A stretch of DNA of 64,000 nt from Jiangella muralis (GTDB lineage Bacteria; Actinomycetota; Actinomycetes; Jiangellales; Jiangellaceae), in assembly GCF_001270745.1 (NCBI RefSeq), contig NZ_LFXL01000025.1, positions 179,283 to 243,282 of the forward strand, written 5' to 3'. Of the stretch, positions 8,523 to 16,745 are shown in pieces. Each line of letters begins with the position of its first letter. The stretch's first letter is position 1. The notes beneath the pieces are model-generated. The model saw only the letters and a list, made by a program, of their open reading frames with translations. It searched no databases and was not told the DNA's origin. A program made the position numbers and the translations under genes.

Positions 8523-8794
8523 CCACCACCACACCCCCGCAGGAATGCGCCCTCAAATGGTGCAACGAAGCCGGCGAACACCGCACCCACCGCCAGTACG
8601 TCCTGTCCCTGATCGCCTGGCACCGCACCTGGCTCGTCGGCATCAACGTCGTCCAAACCGACGACGGGCCCCTGCACGTCGAGCTGACCGCCACCACCCG
8701 CTGGTCCGCGCCGGCCACGGTCACGCTGCAGCCCGACGAGGCCGAGGCGGTCGGGCAGGCCCTCATCGAGGCCGCCACCCGCGCCACCCGGTAG
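8519..8794 (+). CDS. Small conserved hypothetical protein
   Basis: A 91-residue protein: CALKWCNEAGEHRTHRQYV at the N-terminus, two short beta-like stretches (TWLVGINVVQT, HVELTATTRW) and a C-terminal helix with LQPDEAEAVGQALIEAA. The architecture repeats that of the 92-residue product at 7400 (Cys/His N-terminus, beta pair, EA-rich helix), suggesting that both derive from one ancestor. The ATG overlaps the preceding stop. I do not recognise a function. Confidence 0.75.
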   Translation: MTTTTPPQECALKWCNEAGEHRTHRQYVLSLIAWHRTWLVGINVVQTDDGPLHVELTATTRWSAPATVTLQPDEAEAVGQALIEAATRATR

Positions 8795-8805
8795 GCCTCG
8801 GCGTC

Positions 8806-8970
8806 CGGGCCGCCGCTCCGTCCGCGGGGCGGCGGCCCGCGGACGGCGGACCGGTCAGCCACAGGCACACGCGCGGGCGGCGGGCTGGGAACCCGTCCCC
8901 GGGCGGCGGGCCAGTCACCCCGGGCGGCAGGCTGGGCAACCGTCCCGCGGGCGGCGGACGGTCAGCCACA
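8806..8970. repeat. GC-rich degenerate minirepeats
   Basis: The stretch is made of imperfect units containing GGGCGGCGGGC / GCGGACGGCGGAC, several followed by GGTCAGCCACA. Related pieces recur at 9560-9606 (GCGGGCGGCGGGCTGG, GGTCAGCCGCC). No reading frame across it looks like a conserved protein. It borders the decayed sigma-factor gene and probably contributed to its loss. Confidence 0.55.
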
Positions 8971-8971
8971 C

Positions 8972-9363
8972 CCCGGCTACGTGCTGTCGACGGTGAAACG
9001 GCTGGCCTACCGGCACTCCAGCGCCCGCGGCCGCATCGTCGCCGTCCAGGACCCGGCGGCGTGGGACGCGCTGCTCGGCCGACCCGGCGACGGCTCCGGC
9101 GACATGCCGGGCGACGGTCCGGCGACAGGTCCGGCAACGGGCCCGGCGACGGGTCCGGCGACGTGAGCCGGGCGGCGACGGCGCTGGCCAGCCTGCCCGC
9201 CCGCTGGCGCCACGTCCTCTGGCTCGTCGACGTCGAGCGCTACTCGCCGTCCGAGCTGGGTTCGCGGCTCTCGATGACCCCCAACGCCGTCTCCAGCCTG
9301 GCGGCGCGGGCCCGCAAGGCGCTGCGGGCCGCCTACCACGCCGCCCCCACCGTCGACGCCTGA
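8972..9363 (+). pseudogene. Decayed ECF sigma-factor fragment
   Basis: Two pieces of an ECF-type sigma factor lie in different frames. The first (from about 8972: PGYVLSTVKRLAYRHSSARG, then VAVQDPAAWDALLG) resembles the end of region 2. The second (from about 9163: ATALASLPARWRHVLWLVDV, then YSPSELGSRLSMTPNAVSSL) is a clear region 4 helix-turn-helix ending at TGA 9363. Between them lie about five degenerate 12-bp units (GGTCCGGCGACG-like, 9087-9166) that open a frame shift. No region 2.1/2.2 core is found upstream. Repeat expansion has most likely inactivated the gene; a short region-4-only product from the GTG at 9163 remains conceivable. Confidence 0.65.
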
Positions 9364-9402
9364 CCGCAAGACGGCCCGGCCCCGCCCCCGCCCCGCCGCT
9401 TC

Positions 9403-9549
9403 GTCACCTGATCCACCTCTGGAAAACGATCAGGTGACCAAACCGCGTCCACGAACAGCGCAACGTCACCTGATCAACTCTCCAGCATGCGGACACGAAA
9501 CGATCAGGTGACGAAGCGGCCGCCAGAAGGGGCGCTAGGTCACCTGATC
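9403..9549. repeat. BIME-like array of five alternating GATCAGGTGAC sites
   Basis: Reverse-complement sites stand at 9403-9413, 9465-9475 and 9539-9549, and forward sites at 9428-9438 and 9502-9512. Start spacings are 25, 37, 37 and 37 bases. The last four sites and the sequence around them correspond to the array at 2128-2247. It fills most of the gene-free interval 9364-9602 between the decayed sigma gene and a convergent small gene. Confidence 0.85.
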
Positions 9550-9602
9550 GTTTCCGACGAGCGCGGGCGGCGGGCTGGCACAGGCCCGAGCCCGCAGACC
9601 GG

Positions 9603-9911
9603 TCAGCCGCCGGACCAGCCGGTGGCCGCCCGCGGGTGTCGCTGGCTCGGCATCCGCCGCGGGGCCCGGACCGGCGTCGCGGCGCGGCGGACGTCCTGGG
9701 CGGCGGCGCAGAGGGGGCCGATCAGCCCGGCCGACACCTCATCCACCCACAGCAGCAGGTCGAGGTGGACGGGGCGGGCCGGGTCGTCGAGTGCCAGCGA
9801 GTCCTGGTACCAGCGGACCACCGACGGCATCAGGGCGCGCAGCGCGGCGCGCCGGTCGTCCTCCCCCAGTGCCCCGAGTGCGTGGTCGAGCTCGGCGACG
9901 AGTTCCCTCAT
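9603..9911 (-). CDS. Hypothetical protein
   Basis: A 102-residue protein with ATG at 9911. The first 70 residues look genuine: amphipathic helices MRELVAELDHALGALGEDDR and MPSVVRWYQDSLALDDPARP, then HLDLLLWVDEV. The last 25 residues are basic and proline-rich. No family was recognised. The stop lies next to the palindromic array. Its coding bias is reasonable but the tail is not, so the 3' end may be eroded. Confidence 0.5.
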   Translation of the reverse strand: MRELVAELDHALGALGEDDRRAALRALMPSVVRWYQDSLALDDPARPVHLDLLLWVDEVSAGLIGPLCAAAQDVRRAATPVRAPRRMPSQRHPRAATGWSGG

Positions 9912-10057
9912 GGCGTGCCCCCTTGCGCGGCACCGGCCCCGGCGCCTCGATGCGCCGGACGGCCGATTCTCCGCCCCTGCGGCCCTGAATACCCCACGAC
10001 GGGCGGTGCAGTCGCCCCGGACCGGACCAGCCGGCCCGCGCCTGCTTCGATGGGGGC

Positions 10058-10426
10058 ATGGCCGTGCCGATCGCCGACTTCCTCGCCATCGTCCACCACC
10101 TGCCCGGCGCGACCGGCGCCGACTCCGACCGCTGGACGACGTTCCGGGTCGCCGGGCGGACGTTCGGGTACCTCTGGCCCGCCACGTCGACCGTCGGGCT
10201 GAAGCAGACCATCGCCGAACAGCTGGCGTTGGTGGCGGAGCGGCCGCAGGTGTTCGAGATCCAGTTCACCGCCGGCGCGTTCGGCTGGGTGGTGGTCCAC
10301 CTCGACGGCATCGAGCGTGACGAACTGGTGGAGCTGACGTTCGAGGCGTGGCGGCTGACGGCGCCCCAGGACGTCGTCGAGCGGCAGGGCGACCGGCTGC
10401 CGCACGAGCCTCGGGAGTCGAGGTGA
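10058..10426 (+). CDS. MmcQ/YjbR family protein
   Basis: A 122-residue protein with the CyaY-like MmcQ/YjbR fold. The N-terminal helix is IADFLAIVHHLPGAT; beta strands carry WTTFRVAGRTFGYLWP; TVGLKQTIAEQLALVAERP gives the lysine-containing helix; and FGWVVVHLDGIERDELVEL leads into the C-terminal helix. The family is annotated as DNA-binding, but the role in actinomycetes is unknown. The ATG at 10058 starts the conserved block. The ECF41-type sigma gene follows 83 bases later in the same direction. Confidence 0.8.
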   Translation: MAVPIADFLAIVHHLPGATGADSDRWTTFRVAGRTFGYLWPATSTVGLKQTIAEQLALVAERPQVFEIQFTAGAFGWVVVHLDGIERDELVELTFEAWRLTAPQDVVERQGDRLPHEPRESR

Positions 10427-10509
10427 GTGAGTCGGGCGGCTCCGGTTCGGGTGATCGCCCTGGATTCGGCCGCGCGACGTCCGCTGTTAGCGCCGTATAC
10501 CGTGATCTC

Positions 10510-11376
10510 GTGACCACGGACGGCGTCGCCGAATTCCTCGACGTGCGGCCGCAGCTGTTCGGTATCGCCTACCGCATGCTGGGCAGCGTCGCGGAGGCCG
10601 AGGACGTCGTCCAGGACGCGTGGATCAGATGGCAGCGCACCAACCGCGACGAGGTCGAGAACCCGGCCGCCTTCCTCACCACCACGGTGACCCGGCTGGC
10701 GCTGACGGCGGCGACGTCGGCCCGCGCCCGGCGCGAGACCTACCCCGGCGCGTGGCTGCCCGAACCGGTCGACACCAGCGACGATCCCGCGCTGGGCGCC
10801 GAGCGGGCCGAGGCGCTGGACCTCGCGGTCCTGCTGTTGCTCGAGCGGCTCAGCCCGGCCGAGCGGGCCGTGTACGTCCTGCACGAGGCGTTCGACTACC
10901 CGTACCGCCGCATCGGCGAGATCCTGGAGATCTCCGAGCCGCACGCCCGCCAGCTGGCCCGGCGGGCGCGGCTCGCGCTGGAGTCCGGCCGGGCGGCGCC
11001 GGCCCCGCCCGGCCTGCGCCGCCGTCTGGTCGAGACGTTCGCCGCCGCTGCCCGCGACGGCGACCTCGAGGCCCTGGAGCGCCTCTTCACCGAGGACGTC
11101 GCCGCCCGCGCCGACGGCGGCGGCAAGGTGCACGTCTCCCGCGTCGACCTCCATGGCGTCGAGCGGGTGGTGTTGTACCTCGACAACATCCTGCGCAAGT
11201 TCTGGAGCGAGGCCAGCTTCACCGTCGTCGACGCGAACGGCGGCGGCGCCCTGCTGGTCACGGACGCCGCCGGCGCACCGCTGGCGGTCCTCGCCCTCGA
11301 CGTCTCCGGCCGCGGCATCGAACGGGTCCTCTTCGTGGTGAACCCGGACAAGCTGCGCGGCTTCGGCCGTCAGTAG
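10510..11376 (+). CDS. ECF41-type RNA polymerase sigma factor with SnoaL-like C-terminal domain (SigJ type)
   Basis: A 288-residue sigma factor. Region 2 runs from RPQLFGIAYRMLGSVAEAED to about residue 70. The linker carries the ECF41 hallmark GAWLPEP. Region 4 (LSPAERAVYVLHEAFDYPY, then IGEILEISEPHARQLARRAR) spans about residues 115-165. A SnoaL/NTF2-like domain fills the C-terminal 120 residues with the diagnostic motifs DGGGK and NPDKL. In this group the fused domain regulates activity in place of an anti-sigma factor. The GTG at 10510 gives the family N-terminus. Its 3' end overlaps the convergent gene by seven bases. Confidence 0.92.
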   Translation: MTTDGVAEFLDVRPQLFGIAYRMLGSVAEAEDVVQDAWIRWQRTNRDEVENPAAFLTTTVTRLALTAATSARARRETYPGAWLPEPVDTSDDPALGAERAEALDLAVLLLLERLSPAERAVYVLHEAFDYPYRRIGEILEISEPHARQLARRARLALESGRAAPAPPGLRRRLVETFAAAARDGDLEALERLFTEDVAARADGGGKVHVSRVDLHGVERVVLYLDNILRKFWSEASFTVVDANGGGALLVTDAAGAPLAVLALDVSGRGIERVLFVVNPDKLRGFGRQ

Positions 11377-12461
11377 CAGCCCAGCGCCTCCTTGTAGGCG
11401 ACGCCGACGGTGTCGCCGTCGCCGCCGGTCACCTCCTCGGTGATGCTCTGACCCCAGGCGTCCACCCCGCCGTTGGCCAGGGCGTCCGCGTACTCCCACA
11501 GCACGTCGGGGTACGCGCCTTCCTCGGCCATCTCTTGGAGCACCGGCCAGTCGCGGGACGTCGCCATGGCGGTGATGGCCTCCTGCGCGGCGGCGGTGTC
11601 GCCGTCGGCGGCGGCCGTGACCCACTGATCGATCCACGCGCAGGCCACGGCTCCGGCGACCCGCGCGCCCACGTGGTACCGCCCGTGGACACCCTCATCG
11701 CCGATGGCCCCGGCGTCGAAGCCGGCCGGCGTCGGCAGGCCGGCCAGCAGTTCGGCCACCACGGCGTCGTGATCCTGCGGTTCCACGACGTTCTCCGGCA
11801 TGGCCGACAACCAGGTGTCCACGTCGGTCTCGGTGAACAGGCCCAGGACGTCCTCGTAGGATTCCTGGTCGTCGAACGTGCGACCGGTGGCCCACATGAG
11901 GTAGCCGTCCTGCTGCCAGACCGTTGCGAAGACCAGCTCGGCGGCGTCGTACTGGACGAGCACAGCCTCGTGGCCGGCGACCACAACGGCGTCCTCGTGG
12001 TCGATGTCCGTGCGTAGGTTGGCGAGGACGTCCGCGTAGGCGTCCCCGGGCGACCAGGACAGCTCCAGCTCGTCGGTGCCGTCGGAGAACAGCATGTTGC
12101 CACGGTCGACGTCGAACTCCTCGGCGTCGGCGATGCGCCAGTCCGGGTCGTCGACGATCAGCCGGGGCGCGGACTCCGCGACCTCCAGCAGTTCGGCGGC
12201 CCAGGCGGGCCGGTCGTCGCCGCCGGACTGCGCGGCGAGCACACCGGCGGTGACGACGGCGGCGGCGCCCGCGAGGGCCGCCAGGCGGCGCGCGCCACGG
12301 CGCCGTCGCGGCGGTTCGACGCCGGGCAGGGATTCGAGAACGGGCGTGGACATGATCGACTCCATCAGGTCGGCTTCGGCTGCGCGAAGGGGCAACGCCT
12401 CGACGTCGGCGTCGCGGACCCGTGCGGTCCGCTCGACCAGCGACTCCAGTTCGTCGTTCAT
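11370..12461 (-). CDS. Membrane-anchored protein paired with ECF sigma factor (CU044_5270-like)
   Basis: A 363-residue protein with a cytoplasmic N-terminus of about 70 residues, one transmembrane segment (LAALAGAAAVVTAGVLAAQS, about residues 64-83) and a large extracytoplasmic acidic domain. It starts with ATG overlapping the stop of the ECF sigma gene upstream by four bases, an arrangement typical of sigma/anti-sigma pairs. However, the N-terminus lacks the HxxxCxxC zinc motif of classical anti-sigma factors. It resembles the CU044_5270 class of sigma-linked membrane proteins. The extracytoplasmic part has no family that I recognise; its terminal CY could tie into a disulfide. Confidence 0.75.
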   Translation of the reverse strand: MNDELESLVERTARVRDADVEALPLRAAEADLMESIMSTPVLESLPGVEPPRRRRGARRLAALAGAAAVVTAGVLAAQSGGDDRPAWAAELLEVAESAPRLIVDDPDWRIADAEEFDVDRGNMLFSDGTDELELSWSPGDAYADVLANLRTDIDHEDAVVVAGHEAVLVQYDAAELVFATVWQQDGYLMWATGRTFDDQESYEDVLGLFTETDVDTWLSAMPENVVEPQDHDAVVAELLAGLPTPAGFDAGAIGDEGVHGRYHVGARVAGAVACAWIDQWVTAAADGDTAAAQEAITAMATSRDWPVLQEMAEEGAYPDVLWEYADALANGGVDAWGQSITEEVTGGDGDTVGVAYKEALGCY

Positions 12462-13105
12462 GAACCCTCCTCCAGCCGGACGGACAACCGTCCGTCACCG
12501 TTCACATGTCCGGTCGGGGCCGGGCGTTCGCCGTCCCGGCCGAGCGCTTCCAGCTCGGCCCGCAGCCGCTTGCGGGCGCGGTGCAGCCTGGTGCGCACCG
12601 TCCCCGGCGGCAGCCCCATCGCGGTCGCCAGCTCGGCCGGGCCGAGCCCCTCCCAGCTGGTCAGCCGCAGCAGTTCACGGTCGTCGCCGGGCAACCGGAG
12701 CAGCGCCGCGCGCACCGTCGCGGCCGGGTCGTCCTCGTCGATGCGGATGACGTCCGGACCGGTCAGCAGCTCGTCGCGGAGCCGTTCGCCCAGCCTGGTG
12801 CGGCGCCGGGCGCCGCGGGCGTGGTTGGCCAGGACGCGGCGGGCCACGCCGTAGAGCCACGGCCGCGCCTGCGCACCGGCCGGGACGTCGTCGATGCGCC
12901 GCCACGCGACCAGGAACGTCTCGGCGACGACGTCGGCGGCGTCCTCGGCCGCCTCGACCCGGCGCAGCGCGTAGCCCAGGATGGCGCGCGACTCCGCCGC
13001 GAAGACCGCCTCGAACCTGCCGCGTCTGGTCGTCTCGTCATCGTGGCGGTGGGTACTCCACGCAGGCACGTCGCCCCCTTTGCCTCCGTTGGGAGTGCCC
13101 GTCAA
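12458..13105 (-). CDS. ECF-type RNA polymerase sigma factor
   Basis: A 215-residue sigma-70 family factor. Region 2 includes FEAVFAAESRAILGYALRRV, VVAETFLVAWRRI and RPWLYGVARRVLANHARG (about residues 30-100). Region 4 includes LRLPGDDRELLRLTSWEGLG and the helix-turn-helix LATAMGLPPGTVRTRLHRAR (about 135-180). It is the first gene of a two-gene operon with the membrane-anchored protein, overlapping by four bases. Together they should couple an envelope signal to transcription. The signal and target promoters are not visible. Confidence 0.9.
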   Translation of the reverse strand: MTGTPNGGKGGDVPAWSTHRHDDETTRRGRFEAVFAAESRAILGYALRRVEAAEDAADVVAETFLVAWRRIDDVPAGAQARPWLYGVARRVLANHARGARRRTRLGERLRDELLTGPDVIRIDEDDPAATVRAALLRLPGDDRELLRLTSWEGLGPAELATAMGLPPGTVRTRLHRARKRLRAELEALGRDGERPAPTGHVNGDGRLSVRLEEGS

Positions 13106-13172
13106 CCTGACATGTCCGCTGAGCGCCGCGACGTTTCATCGTCGGGCGAAGGTCCGGGACGCGACCGGGCGG

Positions 13173-13604
13173 TCAGCCGGCCGGGACGACGAGGCGCTCC
13201 GGCGGGATCACCGCGACGCCGACGATCTCGATCATCGCCTCCGGCTGCCAGAGCGCCGTGGTGCCGATGCCCGCCATCGCCGGGTAGACCGGGCCGGCCA
13301 GCTCGCGCCACACCGCGCCGATCTCCTTGCCGTGCGCCTGGTAGTCCGGGATGTCGGTCAGGTAGATCGTGACGTTGACGAGGTCACCGGGCTCGCCGCC
13401 GACGTGGGCCAGGGTCGCGAGCAGGTTGCCGAACGCCTGACGGAACTGCTCGACGATGCCGCCGGGGACGATCCGCATGGCCGCGTCGAGGGCCGTCTGA
13501 CCGCCGAGGTACAACGTGTTCCCGCTCAGCGTCCCGTGCGAGTAGCCGCGCGGCTCCGGCAGGGACGGAGGGTTGACCGGAAGGGCGGTCGCGCTCGTCG
13601 CCAT
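13173..13604 (-). CDS. RidA family (Rid) deaminase-like protein
   Basis: A 143-residue protein of the YjgF/YER057c/UK114 superfamily: YSHGTLSGNTLYLGGQTALD, then FRQAFGNLLATLAHVGGEPG and VNVTIYLTDIPDY. RidA enzymes hydrolyse enamine/imine intermediates to ketones plus ammonia. The arginine typical of canonical RidA near the C-terminus (the R in the R-x-x-x-E type motif) is not evident, where TTALWQPEAMIEI is found, so it may be a Rid-subfamily member. It is divergent from the CoA-aromatic operon. A deaminase for an amino-dienyl product of 2-aminobenzoyl-CoA would fit there, but this is inference. Confidence 0.82.
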   Translation of the reverse strand: MATSATALPVNPPSLPEPRGYSHGTLSGNTLYLGGQTALDAAMRIVPGGIVEQFRQAFGNLLATLAHVGGEPGDLVNVTIYLTDIPDYQAHGKEIGAVWRELAGPVYPAMAGIGTTALWQPEAMIEIVGVAVIPPERLVVPAG

Positions 13605-13651
13605 GGCTGGGACTCCTGTGACGGGGATCGTGACGGCACGGTAGCAGTCTA

Positions 13652-13680
13652 TTGACAAGCACTCAACGGTCGTGCAAATT
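13652..13680 (+). promoter_or_regulatory. Candidate leaderless promoter for the CoA-aromatic operon
   Basis: TTGACA at 13652-13657 is followed after exactly 17 bases by CAAATT (13675-13680, fitting the TAnnnT pattern weakly at its first base). The cupin ATG begins eight bases later at 13688, so the transcript would start at or next to the start codon. There is no Shine-Dalgarno sequence before that ATG, consistent with leaderless translation, which is common in actinobacteria. A short dyad GCAC-N9-GTGC (13659-13675) lies in the spacer. Confidence 0.5.
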
Positions 13681-13687
13681 CTGAAAT

Positions 13688-14173
13688 ATGGAGCCCGACC
13701 TCAGCAAGTACGTCCTCGAGGGCGATGCCTCGATGTACGCGAGCGAGAGCGGCCTGGTCGTCCCGGTGGTGACCCGGGCCGGCGCCGAGCCGGCCGACAC
13801 CGGTCAGTCGGACGGCGCCACCCGGATCTCCGGCGTGAGCATCCAGCACACCCCGGCCACCCGAATCTGGTTCGGGAAGGTCCGCAACGAGGCGGGCTAC
13901 CGGTCCGTCCCGCACCATCACGGTGAGGCGGAGACCGGCGGCTACGTGCTCTCGGGCCGCGCCCGCATCTACTTCGGCGAGCGGTTCGCCGACTACCTCG
14001 ACATGGAGGAGGGCGACTGGGTGTTCGTCCCCCCGTTCCTGCCGCACGTCGAGTGCAACCTCGACCGCAACCGGCCGCTGACCTGGATGACCACCCGGAC
14101 GCCGGAGAACCTCGTGGTCAACCTCCCGCAGGTGGACGACGCCGACCTGCGGCACTGGACGGACCGCCCGTGA
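13688..14173 (+). CDS. Cupin-domain protein of the CoA-aromatic operon
   Basis: A 161-residue single-cupin protein. Motif 1 is PHHHGEAETGGYVLSGRA, with three consecutive histidines and the glutamate ligand. Motif 2 is EGDWVFVPPFLPHVECN, with the fourth ligand histidine. It is too short for a gentisate dioxygenase, which is a bicupin of about 350 residues. It could be a small metal-dependent dioxygenase or isomerase, or a non-catalytic sensor. It leads a five-gene operon and is joined to the thioesterase by a four-base overlap, so a step in the same pathway is likely. Confidence 0.8.
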   Translation: MEPDLSKYVLEGDASMYASESGLVVPVVTRAGAEPADTGQSDGATRISGVSIQHTPATRIWFGKVRNEAGYRSVPHHHGEAETGGYVLSGRARIYFGERFADYLDMEEGDWVFVPPFLPHVECNLDRNRPLTWMTTRTPENLVVNLPQVDDADLRHWTDRP

Positions 14174-15111
14174 GCGGCGGGCAGCCGCCCGGCCCGCCGG
14201 CCACGTCGCGGATCCTGTCGGCGGCCCTGACGCTGAAGCCGGCCCCGGCCGAGCACTTCGACCTCGCGTTCACCGCGACGACGCAGCCGTGCCCGTGGCC
14301 GAAGGCGTACGGCGGCGACCTCGTCGCCCAGGCGGCCGCCGCCGCCATGCGGTCGGTCACCGACGGCAAGACGCTGCACTCGATGCACTCGTACTTCATG
14401 CGCCCGGCCGAGATCGGCATGGAGGTGCGGTACGAGGTCGAGCTGCTGCGCGACGGCCGCGGCTACGCCACCCGCCAGGTCCGCGCCTTCCAGAACGGCA
14501 AGCCGGTCTACGTCTGCCTGGCGAGCTTCGCCGCCGGCGAGCCGGGCGGGACGTTCGCCGCCGCCTACCCTGACGGCGTCGACCCGCCGGAGCGGGTGCC
14601 GAGCTCGGCCGCGTACCTCGACGGCCGGAGCGGCGGCACGATGACCGAGGAGTCCCAGCGGTACTGGTCCACCGGCCGCGGCTTCGACCAGCGGCACGTC
14701 CCCGGACCGGTGTACCTCACCGTCGACGGGGAGCGGCTGCCGCACCAGGCCGTCTGGGTGCGGCCGTTCGACCCGCTGCGCCCGGTCGACGGGCTCACCG
14801 ACGCCGAGCGCGACCTCGCGGCGCTCGCGTACGTCTGCGACTACACGATCCTCGAGCCGCTGCTGCGCGTCCTCGGCCTGCCCTGGGCGGCCGAGGGCCT
14901 GGTGACGGCCAGCCTCGACCACGCCATGTGGTTCCACCGGGCGCCGGCGGCGGACGTGCTCGGCGGCTGGCTCCTGTACGCGCAGCAGGCCGTCGCCGCC
15001 GACGCCGGTCGCGGGGTCGGGCTCGGTCACTTCTTCGCTCCCGACCACACGCACCTCGCCACCGTCGTCCAGGAAGGCGTGCTGCGGTACGACGACGGAG
15101 GACCGCGATGA
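14170..15111 (+). CDS. Acyl-CoA thioesterase, TesB (double hot-dog) family
   Basis: A 313-residue protein with two hot-dog halves. The N-terminal half has WPKAYGGDLVAQAAAAAMRS and LHSMHSYFMRPAEIGMEV; the C-terminal half has SLDHAMWFHRAPAADVLGGW and the terminal GHFFAPDHTHLATVVQEG. The aspartate of the second domain (SLDHA) matches the TesB catalytic region. The start GTG at 14170 overlaps the cupin stop by four bases. It should hydrolyse a CoA thioester, either releasing a pathway product or rescuing CoA from dead-end aryl-CoA. Confidence 0.88.
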   Translation: MSGGQPPGPPATSRILSAALTLKPAPAEHFDLAFTATTQPCPWPKAYGGDLVAQAAAAAMRSVTDGKTLHSMHSYFMRPAEIGMEVRYEVELLRDGRGYATRQVRAFQNGKPVYVCLASFAAGEPGGTFAAAYPDGVDPPERVPSSAAYLDGRSGGTMTEESQRYWSTGRGFDQRHVPGPVYLTVDGERLPHQAVWVRPFDPLRPVDGLTDAERDLAALAYVCDYTILEPLLRVLGLPWAAEGLVTASLDHAMWFHRAPAADVLGGWLLYAQQAVAADAGRGVGLGHFFAPDHTHLATVVQEGVLRYDDGGPR

Positions 15112-16745
15112 CGCTCAGCCCCTCGGCGTACGCCGACACCTTCGCCCGCGACAACCTGCCCCCGGCCGAGCAGTGGCCCACGCTCGAGTTCAGCACCCCG
15201 GAGCTCGACTACCCGGACCGGCTCAACGCGGCCGCCGAGCTCATCGACCGCGCCGTCACCACCTTCGGCGCCGATCGCCCGGCCGTGCGGACCCCGGGCG
15301 GCGAGCTGTGGACGTACGGCGAGCTGCGGGAGCGGGCCGACCGCGTCGCCCACGTGCTCGTCGACGACCTCGGCCTGGTGCCCGGCAACCGCGTCCTGAT
15401 CCGGTCCCCGAACAACCCGTGGACGGTGGCCGCCTGGCTCGGCGTCCTGAAGGCCGGCGGCATCGCCGTCACCACGATGGCGGCGCTCCGCGAGCGCGAG
15501 CTGACGCCGATCGTCGAGAAGACCCGGCCGGTCATCGCGCTCGTGGACCACCGGTTCGTCGACGACGTCGGCGCCGTGCGGGACGCCGCGGCCCCGGACC
15601 TGCGGATCGTCGCCTACGGCGGCGACGCCGACGACGACCTCACCAGGAGGGTCGCGACGAAGCCGGCGACCTTCACCGCCGTCGACACCGCGGCCGACGA
15701 CGTCGCCCTGCTCGGCCCGACCTCGGGCAGCACGGGGACGCCGAAGATCACGATGCACTTCCACCGTGACGTACTCTCGATCGACAACACGTTCGGCAAA
15801 CACGTGCTCCGGCTGCGGCCCGACGACCTCGTCGCGGCGAGCCCGCCGCTCGGGTTCACCTTCGGCCTCGGCATGCTGGTCGTCTTCACGCTCCGGGCCG
15901 GGGCCTGCGCCTTCCTGACCGAGGCGGCGACACCACCCCAGCTGGCCGACCTGATCTCCGGCCACGGGGTCACGGTGCTGGCCACCGCACCCACCGCCTA
16001 CCGGCAGATCGTCAGGTGCGGGAAGGGCGACCAGCTGGCCGGCCTGCGGGTCGCCGTCAGCGCCGGCGAGCACCTGCCGCAGTCGACCTGGCAGCAACTG
16101 CACGACGACCACGGCCTCGAGGTCATCGACGGCATCGGCGCGACCGAGCTGCTGCACATCTTCATCTCCGCGGCCGGCGACGAGATCCGCCCGGGCGCGA
16201 CGGGCAAGCCCGTCCCCGGCTTCCGCGCCACCATCCTCGACGCCGACGGCGCCGAGGCCCCCGCGGGCGTCGCGGGCCGGCTCGCCGTCATCGGCCCGGT
16301 GGGCTGCCGGTACCTCGACGACGCACGCCAGGCCGGTTACGTCGTCGACGGCTGGAACGTCACGGGCGACACCTTCGTGCGCGACGAGGACGGCTACTTC
16401 TGGTACCGGGCCCGCACCGACGACCTGATCGTGTCGTCGGGCTACAACATCAGCGGTCCCGAGGTCGAGGCCGCCGTCGACGCCCACCCCGACGTCGTCG
16501 AGTGCGGCGTCGTGGCCGCCCCGGATCCCGAGCGGGGCGCCGTCGTCTGCGCGTTCGTCGTGCTGCGCGACGGCGTGGCGGGCGACGACGCGAAGGTCGC
16601 GGAGCTGCAGGGGTTCGCCAAGAGCGAGCTGGCCCCGTACAAGTACCCGCGGAAGGTGCTGTTCCTCCCCGCGCTCCCCCGCAACTCCAGCGGCAAGCTG
16701 CAGCGCTTCAAGCTGCGGCAGCTGCTGGAGACGGACCCGGCATGA
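15108..16745 (+). CDS. Aryl-CoA ligase, benzoate/2-aminobenzoate-CoA ligase family
   Basis: A 545-residue ANL-superfamily enzyme. The P-loop is PTSGSTGTPKITMHFHRD (about residue 205), the hinge region is GDTFVRDEDGYFWYRARTDD, and the catalytic C-terminal lysine lies in RNSSGKLQRF. The FGLGMLVVFTLRAGA segment and overall length fit benzoate-CoA-ligase-type enzymes. It activates an aromatic acid with ATP and CoA. The adjacent fused monooxygenase/reductase points to 2-aminobenzoate, with salicylate as the main alternative. It overlaps both neighbours by four bases. Confidence 0.88.
   Translation: MTLSPSAYADTFARDNLPPAEQWPTLEFSTPELDYPDRLNAAAELIDRAVTTFGADRPAVRTPGGELWTYGELRERADRVAHVLVDDLGLVPGNRVLIRSPNNPWTVAAWLGVLKAGGIAVTTMAALRERELTPIVEKTRPVIALVDHRFVDDVGAVRDAAAPDLRIVAYGGDADDDLTRRVATKPATFTAVDTAADDVALLGPTSGSTGTPKITMHFHRDVLSIDNTFGKHVLRLRPDDLVAASPPLGFTFGLGMLVVFTLRAGACAFLTEAATPPQLADLISGHGVTVLATAPTAYRQIVRCGKGDQLAGLRVAVSAGEHLPQSTWQQLHDDHGLEVIDGIGATELLHIFISAAGDEIRPGATGKPVPGFRATILDADGAEAPAGVAGRLAVIGPVGCRYLDDARQAGYVVDGWNVTGDTFVRDEDGYFWYRARTDDLIVSSGYNISGPEVEAAVDAHPDVVECGVVAAPDPERGAVVCAFVVLRDGVAGDDAKVAELQGFAKSELAPYKYPRKVLFLPALPRNSSGKLQRFKLRQLLETDPA

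Noticed and set aside
14053..14170. Longer thioesterase starting within the cupin gene
   Set aside because: The extension is out of character for TesB proteins, and GTG 14170 gives the usual four-base overlap of this operon.
13688..14173. Gentisate 1,2-dioxygenase assignment for the cupin gene
   Set aside because: Gentisate dioxygenases are bicupins about twice this length; only one cupin with its two motifs is present.
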